Below, piece by piece: positions 10,528-20,559 of a stretch of 64,000 nucleotides of DNA. The notes under the pieces were generated by a model, which did no database searches, was not told the DNA's origin, and saw only the letters and a list, made by a program, of their open reading frames with translations. The stretch spans positions 19,865,501-19,929,500 of the forward strand of contig NC_079878.1 of assembly GCF_029227915.1 (NCBI RefSeq). The letters are read 5' to 3'. Within the stretch, counting starts at the first letter, position 1; each line of letters starts with the position of its first letter. This DNA comes from Hydractinia symbiolongicarpus. Lineage: Eukaryota > Cnidaria > Hydrozoa > Anthoathecata > Hydractiniidae. A program made the translations under genes and the position numbers.

Positions 10528-13119
10528 CGGGGCAAGATGGGACACTTACGGATATTTTCCTAAATAACACCTGCTGTTAAAATGAAATAGTTTAGAATTT
10601 CACCTGAAATGAACCTATACTTATTACAATTTATGTGCAGCAAAATAATCAGCAAAAAACTATCATCAAATTTGGGAAAAATGACTAAAACTTAATGGGG
10701 AGCTGTTGTCCCATCTTGCCCCCCAATCGAGGCAAGATGGGACATGCAAAAAAAATTAAATTAAGCAGATCATGTTTTTTTTAAAAAATAAAAGTTACAA
10801 TAATATATCATGAAGGCCTACTGTAAACACACACACAAAACATTAGAGAAGAAAACATGTTACAAAAAGTTATATTATAAGTGGTCAATCGAAAAGGTAA
10901 AAAATAGTAGCTATATATATTAACATAAATCACACAGAGCTTCACCACCTGGAAATGTGCAGCACTCTTCGTGGCACCAGGTCACACAACGTAAACATTG
11001 GACCCACTTTTCACCCTCCTTTGCATTGCTCCACAGTCCGTTGCAAACATTACACTCCCAGTCTTCACGAACAGGCTTTACTTTTGCTTTCGATTTACCT
11101 TTCCCGAGATCCTTTTTCGGTTTTAAGCATTTTTTATCCATATTTTTCTTTAGTTTGCTCTTCTTCGGCAATTTTTTTTCCAACATATTACGATGTGGTG
11201 ATGCCGTTATAATAATTGATTCCTCACCCTTTTTTGCTGGCATTTTAACGTTTGGTACAGGAACAATGTTTTCAAAACTTGTTTCAATGGAAAATTGAAC
11301 AGCTTTTGAAGATGAAGGTTCTTCAACAGGCGTTGAAGAGAGCACAACAGGTGATGATTGAGGTGTGTTGGTAACAGTGGACGATCGAGGTGCAGTGGTA
11401 ACATAGGGTAAAGTGGTCCCGACTGATAAACGTGCATCGTCAGCATATTCACTATCAGGAATAACATCACGATTTAATGGTACAATTCCATTTAAAATTA
11501 GAAACTGCATTTTGAGTTGTGGCTGTGTTACAATATGCAGTTGAAAAAATTACACCAATCTGGTCAACAGTTATTCTACGTCCCGGGTGTTCCCTCATCC
11601 ATCGACGACATTCTGTGTGATAAGCAGTCTTCAGTGGCTTAAAAAAACTTCGATCTGGAGGTTGTAACTTATGGGAGGTGTGCGGTGGTAGGGACAATAA
11701 AACAATACCATTCTCTCTGCAATAATCTATAGTTTCTATGTTTTTCGTATGTGTAACATGACTATCAAGAATCAGTAAGACTTTCTGATCCTTTGAACAA
11801 CGTAGATGTACACGGAAGTGTTTGATATATGTGAGAAAAAGTTCGCTTGTTATCCAGCCATTGTCCGAGCACCCTCCTATTGTACCAGGTGGGGCATGAT
11901 CAATGAGTTCAGGTTTCATTCTTTTCCTTTTAAAAATCGCTAAAGGTGGCACATAATTTCCTGTAGCACTGGTGCAACACACAATTGTTGTTGTGACTTC
12001 CTTCTCGCCGCTGGTAGCTGAGGAGACACAGTGTTTGCCTTTTGGGGCAATCATCTTCATTGGTTTGTGTACTGCTGTTATGCCAGATTCATCACAATTA
12101 TAAATTTGGTGTGCTTGAAATTTATAAGTGTCTAAAATATTTTCTAAATTGGTAAAATAGTTTGATACCGACTCTCGGTTAAGTCCATAAATTCGATGAA
12201 GAGCAACGCCCTGTGGTTTTCGTAAAGATAACATTGGGTTTCTTTTCAGAAATCCTTCAACAAAATCTCTTCCAGCAAGACCTGAGACCACATTGAAAGG
12301 GTGAGGAATTTTGTTTTTATCGACATATTGGAAAACAATACGTTGAATGCCATTAATCGTCAAACCATAAAATACAGTGTCCATATCTATAATATACTTG
12401 ACGAGCTTATCTTCCTGGTCCTTGGTTAGGACTGTCCTTTTAAGACCCAGTATTTTTGTATGTAAGTTGCCCTCACTGAGTAACTTTAACTGACCAGTTA
12501 CCCTTCTGTGAAGAGCATTTTTAGGCACATTGAATGCATCTGCAGCTTTACCTATCGTAGCTTCATCTCCTTATCATCGCTCTTTGTTTTTCTTACATAA
12601 TTTCTAACCATTTTGAATTGTAATCTAAAATATAGAAAAAAACTTAAGTTGTTTGGAACCAGCACATATACAAAAACAAACCTAGAATAAGGCCTGAAAA
12701 ATTATACTCTTGTGCCATCTTGCCCCACTAACATAACCTCACAGTTAACCTAAATTTCCAGGTACCACTGCCCAGTTGAGTTAAAATTATTTTGTAAAGT
12801 TCAAGACATACTCTGGCCCTAGCTAAAAACATATAAATAACTTTTAAAACCGTAAATAAAACAAAACACAAGAAATTCTAAAAACTAGAAAGATTTTAGA
12901 CATAGCTTAAATTTATCGCACATTCCACCCTCCTCACAAAATTATATAAAAAAAACAAAGTTTCAGTTACTTACGCGTGTGACTTTGAATATTTTCTTGA
13001 AGTAGAATAACGTGTTCCACGGCAGCTCTTTATTTTAACACGTTGTAAATTGCCGAATGACAGAAAAGCAAATTAAATATAAAAATGTCCCGTCTTACCC
13101 CATGTCCCGTCTTGCCCCG
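10528..13119 (-). mobile_element. pogo/Tigger-type DNA transposon with TIRs
   Basis: The left end CGGGGCAAGATGGGAC (10528-10543) and the right end GTCCCGTCTTGCCCCG (13104-13119) are inverted copies with 15 of 16 bases matching. Further copies of the word lie inside: a facing pair at 10708-10743, one at about 12712-12728 and one at 13087-13101. The only long frames are a minus-strand transposase. TA precedes the left end, as expected for Tc1/mariner-type insertion, but I do not see TA at the right end. Size is about 2.6 kb. Confidence 0.88.
10920..12613 (-). pseudogene. pogo/Tigger-like DDE transposase with C-terminal PHD-like finger
   Basis: The main frame (12528-11467, 353 codons) is a DDE_1 transposase: Asp146 in YNCDESG, Asp255 in LILDSHVTH and Asp292 in LQPPDRSFFKPLK. 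Before it, a Pipsqueak-type helix-turn-helix begins at an ATG near 12611 (MVRNYVRKTK) and resumes as GKAADAFNVPKNALHRR, but about 20 residues and the frame are lost between them. After it, near 11500, one base of frameshift leads into a 196-codon frame (to 10920) with PLNRDVIPDSEYADD, a Lys-rich linker and a C-terminal Cys/His cluster WECNVCNGLW ... WVQCLRCVTWCHEECC ... LCDLC, a PHD-like zinc finger. The enzyme would cut and paste the element. Both frameshifts suggest an inactive copy. Confidence 0.88.
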
Positions 13120-13158
13120 CTTGCATTTTTCGCCAGATAATAGTTTACACTGCGACTG

Positions 13159-13395
13159 TTAAATAGAATTTTCTTCTTTCTTGAATAGGCAATCAAGATA
13201 TTCAAAAGTTTCTGGATTCGTGATAAATACATCACGCTTCTCTGACAGGAGCTTTGTTAATCCAGATAATGTCACTCGGCTGACTGTACACAGTCCAGCC
13301 CACTTCAATAGGAGTTCGGTGACCGCTGTTTTGAATGTTGGGCTTTTGCTAGTGCCGGGTGGACGTACAAATATCGAGTAAAAGTTTGATTTCAT
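13159..13395 (-). other. Short unrecognised minus-strand frame next to the pogo element
   Basis: A 78-codon frame with the blocks RPPGTSKSPTFKTAVTELL and KRDVFITNPETFEYLDCLF. The composition looks protein-like rather than random, but I do not recognise a family. It ends 40 bp from the pogo terminal repeat, so it may be part of an older element into which the transposon jumped. There is no visible start context or splice site pair to make it an exon. Confidence 0.25.
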
Positions 13396-13439
13396 ATTGT
13401 AACCATTTCGTATCTTGATTGACCATATATGACTGTTAT

Positions 13440-13990
13440 GTATGAAGTGGCTTTTAATACAGACAGTGCAAAGTATCCTACATTAGTGTCAATAGATTTA
13501 GCTCTTAGTTTGAAAAAGTGATTCAATGGATCTCCAAAGATGTATTTGTATGCTAATTCATTTTTAATTAATCTTTTGTGTAACTGGGTCTATGTTTCTT
13601 CACATTTGCAATTTTCTGATACCATAGTGAGAAAGCTTAGCAAGAAGTATTTTTGTGTTCGACAGTGTCAACAGCTTTTTGAAAATGAACAAAAATCTTA
13701 ACTGCCAATTTCCCGTTGTCAACATCATTTTTGATTATTAGTTATGTGAATGCAGGCATGATTGGTGCTGTGATTCTTCCAAAATCCAAATTGGTTTTAT
13801 AGAGAAGGTGATTTAGGTGTCAAAAATTAAAAGAGACGATTATAATATAATTTTACAAAGAAATGAGTGTAATGCTCCTTTTTATAAACTTGAATAATTC
13901 TTGCTTCTTTCAAACATACCAGAAGAGAATGACATGTTAAAGAGACTAGCTATATAACTACTGTTGCAATAGTTTTTAAAGTAATTGGTC
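13440..13990 (-). pseudogene. Non-LTR (CR1/jockey-like) reverse transcriptase fragment
   Basis: On the minus strand, reading across frames, I find QFGFWKNHSTNHACIHIT (about 13795-13740), then DNGKLAVKIFVHFQKAVDTVE (about 13715-13650) and LLAKLSHYGIRK (about 13645-13605). These correspond to the central RT blocks of LINEs (G-F-R-x-x-H-S-T ..., D-F-x-K-A-F-D-T-V-x-H, K-L-x-x-Y-G-I). The polymerase Asp of the KAFD block is kept (KAVDT). Frameshifts and stops are frequent, and the YADD part is missing. It is an old, truncated LINE. Confidence 0.7.
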
Positions 13991-14432
13991 TCTCATTACC
14001 AGGTCCGTTTGCCTTATTGTTTTTCAAACTTGAAATGTATGAAAAGCAACATCAGAGTAGTGAAAGATAGAATTTTCTGACGAACCCTTTCTATCCCAAA
14101 CGGTTAGGGTTAAAAAAAATCCGGAATTGTAATAATTTCATTCAGAATTCGTATATTATTCCAATAAAAATACTTCATGTTTTGCTGATGTCAGCGTTTT
14201 TTGGCATGTAGCCAAATGGCTACAATGGGTCAATGAGGGTACTATTGAGATTGAAGAAAAGTTATACTATAATAAAAGAAATGCCATACAATGTATGGTG
14301 AGGTGAAGTAATGTTTATTGTACGTGTTTGGAGTTATATTTGGGAGAGAGAAAATCATACAGAAAGTGTGTCACAGCAATAATATATTGATACTGAAGAA
14401 CATATTGGAAGTCATCCCTGATAAAAATCTAC
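13991..14432. other. Non-coding gap between LINE fragment and piggyBac
   Basis: No frame of note. A near-palindrome CCCTTTCTATCCC ... GGTTAGGG at about 14088-14110 might belong to the end of a piggyBac-type element, whose ends often begin CCC, but no TTAA pair was identified. Confidence 0.35.
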
Positions 14433-15970
14433 TCATTTATTCAGGCAAAGCTCCATACAGCATTTGCTGCACTGTGTTCGTGTAAATCCACTTGAACGGT
14501 GTCTACATCGCTTCTTTTCATCAATATGCATGGGCCAGTGGTTAAAACCATCAAATCTGTCATCACTTGGTCGAGGAACTGTCACCGCATTCCGTTTTCG
14601 TGGTACATCCTCATTCAATGATGGGCGACCCCGTTTTCTCACATTTGCTTTCATGAGTGAAGAAGCTATGTGCAATTTGAAATCTCGTAATGGCATATAT
14701 GTTTCATTGCATCGTAGGTGTACAAGCCATGCATTAGAAATAGACACGTCAATCAAATGGAAGACTATCCTCATATACCACTTTTCTATGGCATATTAAT
14801 GCTGTACAATACTTCAAAACAATGTGAGGACAAACAATGTCAACAAATTCTTTTCTCTTTGTATCATACCGTTGCACATTTCCCACAGGATCAGGTTCTA
14901 AGTATGATAAAATGAGTGTGACCGCATGGTTGCCATACCAACGTACAAGTTGTAATTAGCTGTTAGTCTCCATGGCAAAACTATATGCACCTCTGCCTTC
15001 TTGCTTTAAAGATTCTCCTGTTTCAACTGGACAATTTGACAAGCATTTTCGGCGAATTGTGCCAACACAAAAAATACCACGTGACTTCAGTTCTTCCACC
15101 AATGCAATACTGGAAAACCGATTGTCAAAATAAAGTTTATAGTTTTTATGCTCGATTTGTTGGGAGAGATGTAACACAATTCCAGCCAAAATTTTTCATT
15201 CTCAGTATATGCTGTTCTCTTCCCTTGGTATATCTCAAAATTACAAATGATACCATTAGAGCTTGCACAAGTGAATACCCTATAGCCCTATTTGTGTGGT
15301 TTGTTGCGCATATACTGTTTCATTGAATTCCGTCCTTTGAAGGGTATCATCTATCTGTTCATCAATGGATTGGTGTTGTAAAGGTGGAATTTGAATAAAA
15401 TTTCACGAACAATTTCTATAATAGTACCAGGAGGTACTATTTCATTGTTATCATTGAAATGAAGATATCGTAAAATTTCATCACACCGATTTCGAGACAT
15501 CACATCAGCAATCAAGGGTAACTTGTGTACTCTTTCCAGTACATTGGATTGGAAGGCATCTTTATGATACCTATATGCATCAAGATGCCAAAAAATTGTG
15601 TTATTTCAGTCAGCGACAGTTTTAAATTTTCCTTTCCTTGTTGAACAGCGTATCGGTTGGTTTCGAACCATATTTTTTAAAATATTTTATTATCAATTGA
15701 ATCTGAAAAATATTGGAAAGGAATTCTGTCATCATGAAGGTTTACGATCAAATCATCTTTCCAAGAAAATTCTGAAGGAGGAAGATCGATCACTTTTTGG
15801 CACCAGCTGTGTTTTGCCTTTTTTGGCTTCTTGTTGCTTTTTTTAGAGATATGGGCAAGAGGTTCATCATCAGATTCACTCTCATTGTGGAGTATTTTCT
15901 CCAACTCCAAGGAAGGCATTCCTGGAATTCCAGAATTAGAAATCTCAAGATTGTTTTCATTGTCCGGGAG
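14433..15970 (-). pseudogene. piggyBac-type transposase, copy 1 (multiply frameshifted)
   Basis: Minus-strand pieces in order: an acidic N-terminus (15919-15677; SESDDEPLAH, then a Lys-rich stretch, then IPFQYFSDSID); central PFKGRNSMKQYMRNKPHK and ASSNGIICNFEIYQGKRTA (about 15350-15220, other frames); HKNYKLYFDNRFSS (in 15189-14956), with the catalytic Asp of YFDN; GTIRRKCL; and the C-terminal part (14774-14433), with HLIDVSISNAWLVHLR, KRGRPS and a Cys-rich tail CRHRSSGFTRTQCSKCCMELC. piggyBac enzymes cut at TTAA and leave no footprint. At least four frame changes kill this copy. It differs in sequence from copy 2 at 18.4-20.1 kb. Confidence 0.85.
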
Positions 15971-16196
15971 ATCTACTAAACTCCTAATAAAGATTTACTT
16001 TTTTCATGTGATTTTTTGAACTTAAGATATTTTTCGTGCAGATTATCTTTCTGATATCCCGATAGCCATCCAGTTTTTACTACTAAAGTCTTTGGGTCAA
16101 AGTTTAGAATTACGTCTTGAAAGTGCTATCTTATCCTACCGATGATGTGCGTTTCAACAACACACGTCACTGATCAATACTGTCATCCGAATTTGA

Positions 16197-16680
16197 TTGG
16201 TCTCGATACAAGATTTGGTATTTGCAGAAAACTTTTCACCTTGCTACCGATTGGAAAATACTGTCAGATTTAGATTCCGTTTTAGTTGTTCCACCATACA
16301 TTGCAATAACACAACTACGCCCAGACCTGTTATTAATATCAAGTTCTTCCAAAACTGTAATTATGTTAAAACTGACTTGTCCATGCGAAGAGAACACGGA
16401 ATATTGGCACAAACGAAAGCTTAGCAAATATTCTTTACTTTGTTATGCTATGAAAAACAATGGATAGATCGTGCATTTCTTTGCCATTGAGGTTGGTGCA
16501 AGGGGTTTCTGTTCAGAATCAGTAAGAACCTGTTTTCGTCGCCTTGGTTTCCCTAACAAGCCTTTACGTTCCCTATTAAAATCCCTAATTTTCTCCATGA
16601 GTGCTTCTTTTTACATCTGGATTTCTCGAAATTCTACCACTTGGGTTGAGCCTGAAAAGGCACCAATCATTCCTTAAGTT
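16197..16680 (+). pseudogene. PD-(D/E)XK-like retroelement domain, copy C
   Basis: Blocks in order on the plus strand: FHLATDWKILSDLDS, YIAITQLRPDLLLI, KLTCPCEENTEYWHKRK (16222-16467 frame), then after a stop VGARGFCSESVRTCFRRLGF and ASFYIWISRN (16471-16677 frame). The order and wording match copy A at 4958-5405 and the consensus R-P-D-x-x-L ... L-T-x-P-x-E-E ... V-E-V-G-x-R-G-F of RT-linked repetitive proteins. I infer a restriction-endonuclease-like fold; the residue before L-T is Lys here and Glu in copy A. The frame shifts at about 16467. The USP-like domain begins about 130 bp on. Confidence 0.65.
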
Positions 16681-16789
16681 TCTTCTGTTACAAATGTGGA
16701 ATGTAAGAAACCAAAAGCTCCTGAGAAATCTTCCGCAAGTCACACAAAATCTTGTAAAATCAAAAAACCCGAAAAACTTGCTACAAGGT

Positions 16790-17401
16790 CTTTCAAAACA
16801 ACAGTCGCATTGCCATCTGACCCTGATTTTAGGAATAGGAAACACATGTTATGCAAACTCAATCTTACAATGTTTTTATAACCTTCCAAAAGTTAAAGAA
16901 GCCATTTCTGTCACCAACAAAGTTAGGCGAAGCATTTGTAGGTGTTCTTCAAAGTTTGGCTGTTTCCAGAAGTCCAGTTGATCCCTCCCATTTTTTGCGT
17001 GCTTTGAAACATCATATCTCAACTGCGAAGGGAAGTGCATTTAATATATTTGCTCAGCACGACGTCCCGAGGTTCTTGAATATCTCTGTCATTAGACTTT
17101 CCATTTCTTGGAAGTCTTTGTAGTATTGGCATCAAGACAACCACTTGTGTCAAAAATTGCCTCTCATATTACTGCTTACCCTGGTACACTTTCCATACCT
17201 TTTACAGTAGATGGAGAAGTGAAATTTCGTAAAAATTTTCAATTAAGGGCTATTATCAACCATTGCGGCAACCTAAATAATGGTCACTACACAACCATAG
17301 CCTTCAACCAAATGGTTCACAGGTGGATACATTGCAACGATAGAGCAGTTTTCTGTGATGACCGCCTTATTAAAGTCACGAGTCATATGTTTTCTTTTTA
17401 G
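16790..17401 (+). pseudogene. USP-type deubiquitinase domain, copy C
   Basis: The Cys box reads GIGNTCYANSILQCFYNLP (in 16601-16981), with the nucleophile in NTC. A middle block PSHFLRALKHHISTAKGSAF with FAQHDVP follows in the next frame, then FQLRAIINHCGNLNNGHYTT and RWIHCNDRAV (17241-17351), the His box with catalytic His in GHY and the N-D pair. The domain is shorter than cellular USPs, about 200 residues against 300 or more, because the fingers part is lost or degenerate here. Three frames are needed to read it, so it is a pseudogene, but the last 97 codons are clean. Direct repeats and the 250-bp tail follow, as for copy A. Confidence 0.8.
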
Positions 17402-17419
17402 AAGAGCTGAGGTAAGAAT

Positions 17420-17700
17420 ATTTTAACAATAATGAGTCAGCAAGGAGGCTTGACTACACTCACTCTTGTTTTTGGAGAGTGACGACTCCACTTATTACCC
17501 CTGTCCAAAATAAAAACAAAATCAAATAAAAATTAAGTTAGCAAGGGGGTTTGATCATACTAGGTCTTGTCTTTGGAGAGTGTCGACTCCACTTATTACC
17601 CCAGTTAAAAAAAATATTAGCAGGGGGGGGGGTTGATCACACATGATCTTGTCTTTGGAGAGTAACGACTCCATTTATTACCTGAGTTAAAAACAAAGAA
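17420..17700 (+). repeat. Direct repeats (~90-100 bp, three units) 3' of USP copy C
   Basis: Three units at about 17428, 17535 and 17610 share AGCAAGGGGGTTTGATCA, CTTGTCTTTGGAGAGTG and CGACTCCACTTATTACC. They are separated by short A-rich spacers. A decayed version lies downstream of USP copy A at 6419. Confidence 0.75.
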
Positions 17701-17805
17701 TAGCACAGTTGAACAGAAAGTGATCAAAGTTTACTTTAGGAAGATAGGGATGTCTATTTTCAGCTGATGACCGTCCGCGGACTTCTTCGAGGTGACCCAG
17801 CTGGA

Positions 17806-18060
17806 CATCCAGGGTATTTAGGTTTAGAAATATGGGTCAAAACCTACCTGCCTTTGGTTAAAGTTCTGTTCACCTTTTCAAATTTGTTGTGTCCTTTTTA
17901 TTTTTTATATTTTTTTAATTAATTCCTTGTAAAAAGGGAGAATTGTGCTTTTAGAGGCATTTTCTCTAAAGGAGTACAACCTCTAGCTTATTTCCAAAGA
18001 CCTAACAGGTTGAGTTCATCATTGCGGTAGCTTGCCACCTCTTTGTAAATTATTTTCTTT
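17806..18060 (+). repeat. Dispersed ~250-bp tail repeat, copy 2
   Basis: Matches 4665-4915 almost throughout, from the CCAGG(G/C)TA(T/C)TTAGGTT start to the CTTGCCACCTCTT block. Here it ends the copy-C element. Its inner part (GCTTTTAGAGGCATTTTCTC to ACAGGTTGAGTTCATC) is also at 3605-3690. Confidence 0.75.
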
Positions 18061-18147
18061 TCTCTCCACAGACCCAAAAACCATCCCAGAAAATTTCAGA
18101 TACTTTTTTTATTTTTTTTATGAATGACATCGAGAGATATGTAAACA

Positions 18148-18402
18148 TTGTTCATAAACAGTGTTCATTATCCTTCTCAATTTCTTATTGCATTGAAAGC
18201 CTGTATTTCTACTGGAAGGGGTATCGCTTGTAATCCGTTCACCCAGCACTATGCGCTAGAGATTATTGAATATCTCATACACGAGTTGTCTTTAGCGTTT
18301 CCTTTCTTCGGGACATTATTCAACACTTGTGTGAAAATCTGTACTACTTGCAACATTTGCAATAATATTAGCACCTCTAAACAAGTAACTCCAAACAAGT
18401 AA
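18148..18402 (+). pseudogene. USP-type domain fragment, copy D
   Basis: An 84-codon open frame whose first half, PSQFLIALKACISTGRGIAC then FTQHYALEIIEYLIHELS, lines up with the middle block of copy C (PSHFLRALKHHISTAKGSAF ... FAQHDVP). The second half has TCVKICTTCNICNN, a Cys-x2-Cys pattern fitting the USP fingers. Neither the Cys box nor the His box is present. It abuts the C-terminal end of the second piggyBac on the other strand, which marks a truncation point at about 18405. Confidence 0.55.
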
Positions 18403-18404
18403 CT

Positions 18405-20091
18405 CCATTCCTTCAACTGTCCCATAAAACCGACTTGACAATCGTTAGTAGATAATGTTTTGGAGAGCGAAGAAATGGAAGGTGTAAATTTATATAGGAA
18501 GAAAGCATTTGCCATGAAAATTTCCAAGATATGGACGCCGACCTTTTTGTACCATCTGATTGCTTTCCTCAATCCAGAATGATCAAGAGCATTTGATCTG
18601 ATCGATCAATACCGGACATGTTTTGACTGTAAATATCCACAATGTTTGGCTTCTGTCTAGATTTCTCATGTCTGTTTACGGTGTCAACCAATTCAGGAAT
18701 GAATGCATTGCTGATCATCGAACATCCCTTTTGTCCTTCCATTTTGTGACAGAAATGTCGTCTGACGACCGAAAAATCAATTCTCCTTTTTTGAACTTTT
18801 TTCTTTGTAACTTCCTCGGGAAGGTGTTTTCTGTCTGCTCGTAGGGTGCCAGAAATGTAAGTCATGTACTTTGCCAATGGCACGGAATTATATCAGTTGT
18901 CGGTAAAAACATGGTACCCTTTTTCCAGATAGGGATTCATTAGGTGAATAACAAAAGCTCCTGTTTGTCCCAATGCTTCAGTGTCTGCAAATTTCACACC
19001 TGAATAAATCTCTGCTTTTAGAACGAACCCATCATTGGTGCACAATTCGAAAAACTTCGCCCTATACTTATGCCGTTTGTTTTTAATATACTAGCGAAAA
19101 ACCAATCGCCCTCGCCAAAGCATCATCGACTCGTCCAAGGATAATTCCTTTTCAGGCGTGTAGACATCAGCAACTGTGCTGTTGAGGTGATTCAAGAGAA
19201 ATCTGACCTTACTCAATCGATCATTCTGAAATGATGGTTCTTCGCCAAAATTCAAGAATCGCAAGTTGATTGAAACCTGTTTCTAGACATTACTGATTTG
19301 AACAGTTCGTTTTTGTATAAGCGGTCTGTAGACCAGTAACAGCAATATGATGGCATAGCAACGAGACCCATGTGAAAAATCAAACCGAGGAACTGTCTCA
19401 TCTCTTCCAATGTTACGTTATTCCATGTGTTCAAGGTACTGTTCCGTCTCAATGGACGAGAGGAGTTTATAACACGAACTGCATATGCATTTGATCTATC
19501 GACGATTTCTTGTAAAAGTTCGTCGTTCATGAATAGATTGAAGAAAAACAAGGGATCGTCTCCATCAGGAGCCTCTACCTGCAACCCAGTATCTTCATTG
19601 AAATCAAATGGTTTTATGATAGGGACATCGTCTGACCAATCAAATTCATTCACACGGCCCTTTCCATCATTGAGATCATTACGAACAGCAGAATCACCTC
19701 CACTCGATATTTCTTCTTCCTCGTTTTCGTTTTCTTTTCTTGAGCTAAGTTCTGTGGCAGAATCCTCGGAGTCTTCAATGTTTCTTTTTCTTATTTTTGA
19801 ACGATGTGCTGCAGTTTGCAGGCCAACACGCGTCCTTACACTTCGACCTCGGCCACGGATATTGAATGCACCACCTCTTGTTCTAATCCTCCCTCCCCTA
19901 TGTGTTTGGGGAGCAATATTTTGTAGGATTTTGCGACCAGTAAAGTCAGATTCTTAAGATTCACTTTCTATTTCGGATTCAGAAGTTGATTCGGCATCTG
20001 AACTGAATTCTTCGTCAAGCGAGTCAGCTGAATCCATTTCTTCATTCATTTTCAATTCAGCAGCTTCCTCAGCACTGTACCGTTTTGCCAT
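18405..20091 (-). pseudogene. piggyBac-type transposase, copy 2 (few disruptions)
   Basis: It starts at an ATG at 20091 (MAKRYSAEEAAELKMNEEMD), with an acidic, Ser-rich N-terminus followed by an RGG/RGRGR basic stretch. DPLFFFNLFMNDELLQEIVD and LEEMRQFLGLIFHMGLV (19653-19252 frame) open the catalytic domain. The three Asp are in LSLDESMMLWRGR, GYHVFTDN and MSGIDRSDQML. RKAIRWYKKVGVHILEIFMANAF is the C-terminal helix. Disruptions I can place are a TAA at 19954-19956, a frameshift near 19262, a TAG at 19091-19093 where Gln is expected, a TGA at 18893-18895, and a stop after SDQMLLIILD near 18569. The Cys-rich tail is missing. It is fairly young, with most of its length readable. Confidence 0.85.
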
Positions 20092-20412
20092 TTCTGAGAA
20101 AATGAAGCAATAGCAACTCATAAACGAAGAAAATAAGAAAAACGTTTATTCATGAGGACAATCCCTACATCTCAATTTTTCATGTGACTATGATATTACA
20201 TTACAAAGTGGTTTAAAATGATTTTCTTGCCTTGAACATGCCTTCTTTATGAATGGTTGCTACAAAAAAGAAAATAAACAACTCACTTTACGAAAATTGC
20301 TTAAAGAAAATTGCATGCACAAGAATGCTCTATTTAAAAATTTTGAACGTTCTTTAATTGGTTAACTCACAGAAGAATGAAAATATGATTGGTTGTAACG
20401 AATAAATATAAC

Positions 20413-20559
20413 AAGTATATATGCGTGGTCAGTGCTCTACCTTCACTTACTGATTGGCGACCAAATCACGTATATATACGTTGAAGTCGGAACAACGTAT
20501 ATATACGTGATTAGGTTTGGACGTTAGTATTACTGCAGCCCGATAACGCATATATACGT
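20413..20559. promoter_or_regulatory. Cluster of ACGTATATATACGT palindromes upstream of piggyBac copy 2
   Basis: Perfect 14-bp palindromes lie at 20468-20481 and 20495-20508, with variants at 20546-20559 (one base off) and 20413-20426 (two bases off). All are 320-470 bp upstream of the transposase ATG. They may be transposase or host-factor binding sites in the element's subterminal region. No TTAA-flanked end was identified. Confidence 0.5.

Noticed and set aside
16585-16845. Reverse frame opposite the PD-(D/E)XK/USP junction
   Set aside because: Shadow of the plus-strand domains; no family motif.
17755-17810. CTGATGA followed by a stem-like CGTCCGCGGAC, resembling a hammerhead core
   Set aside because: There is no GAAA after the stem and no NUH cleavage triplet with a closing stem I, so the core is incomplete.
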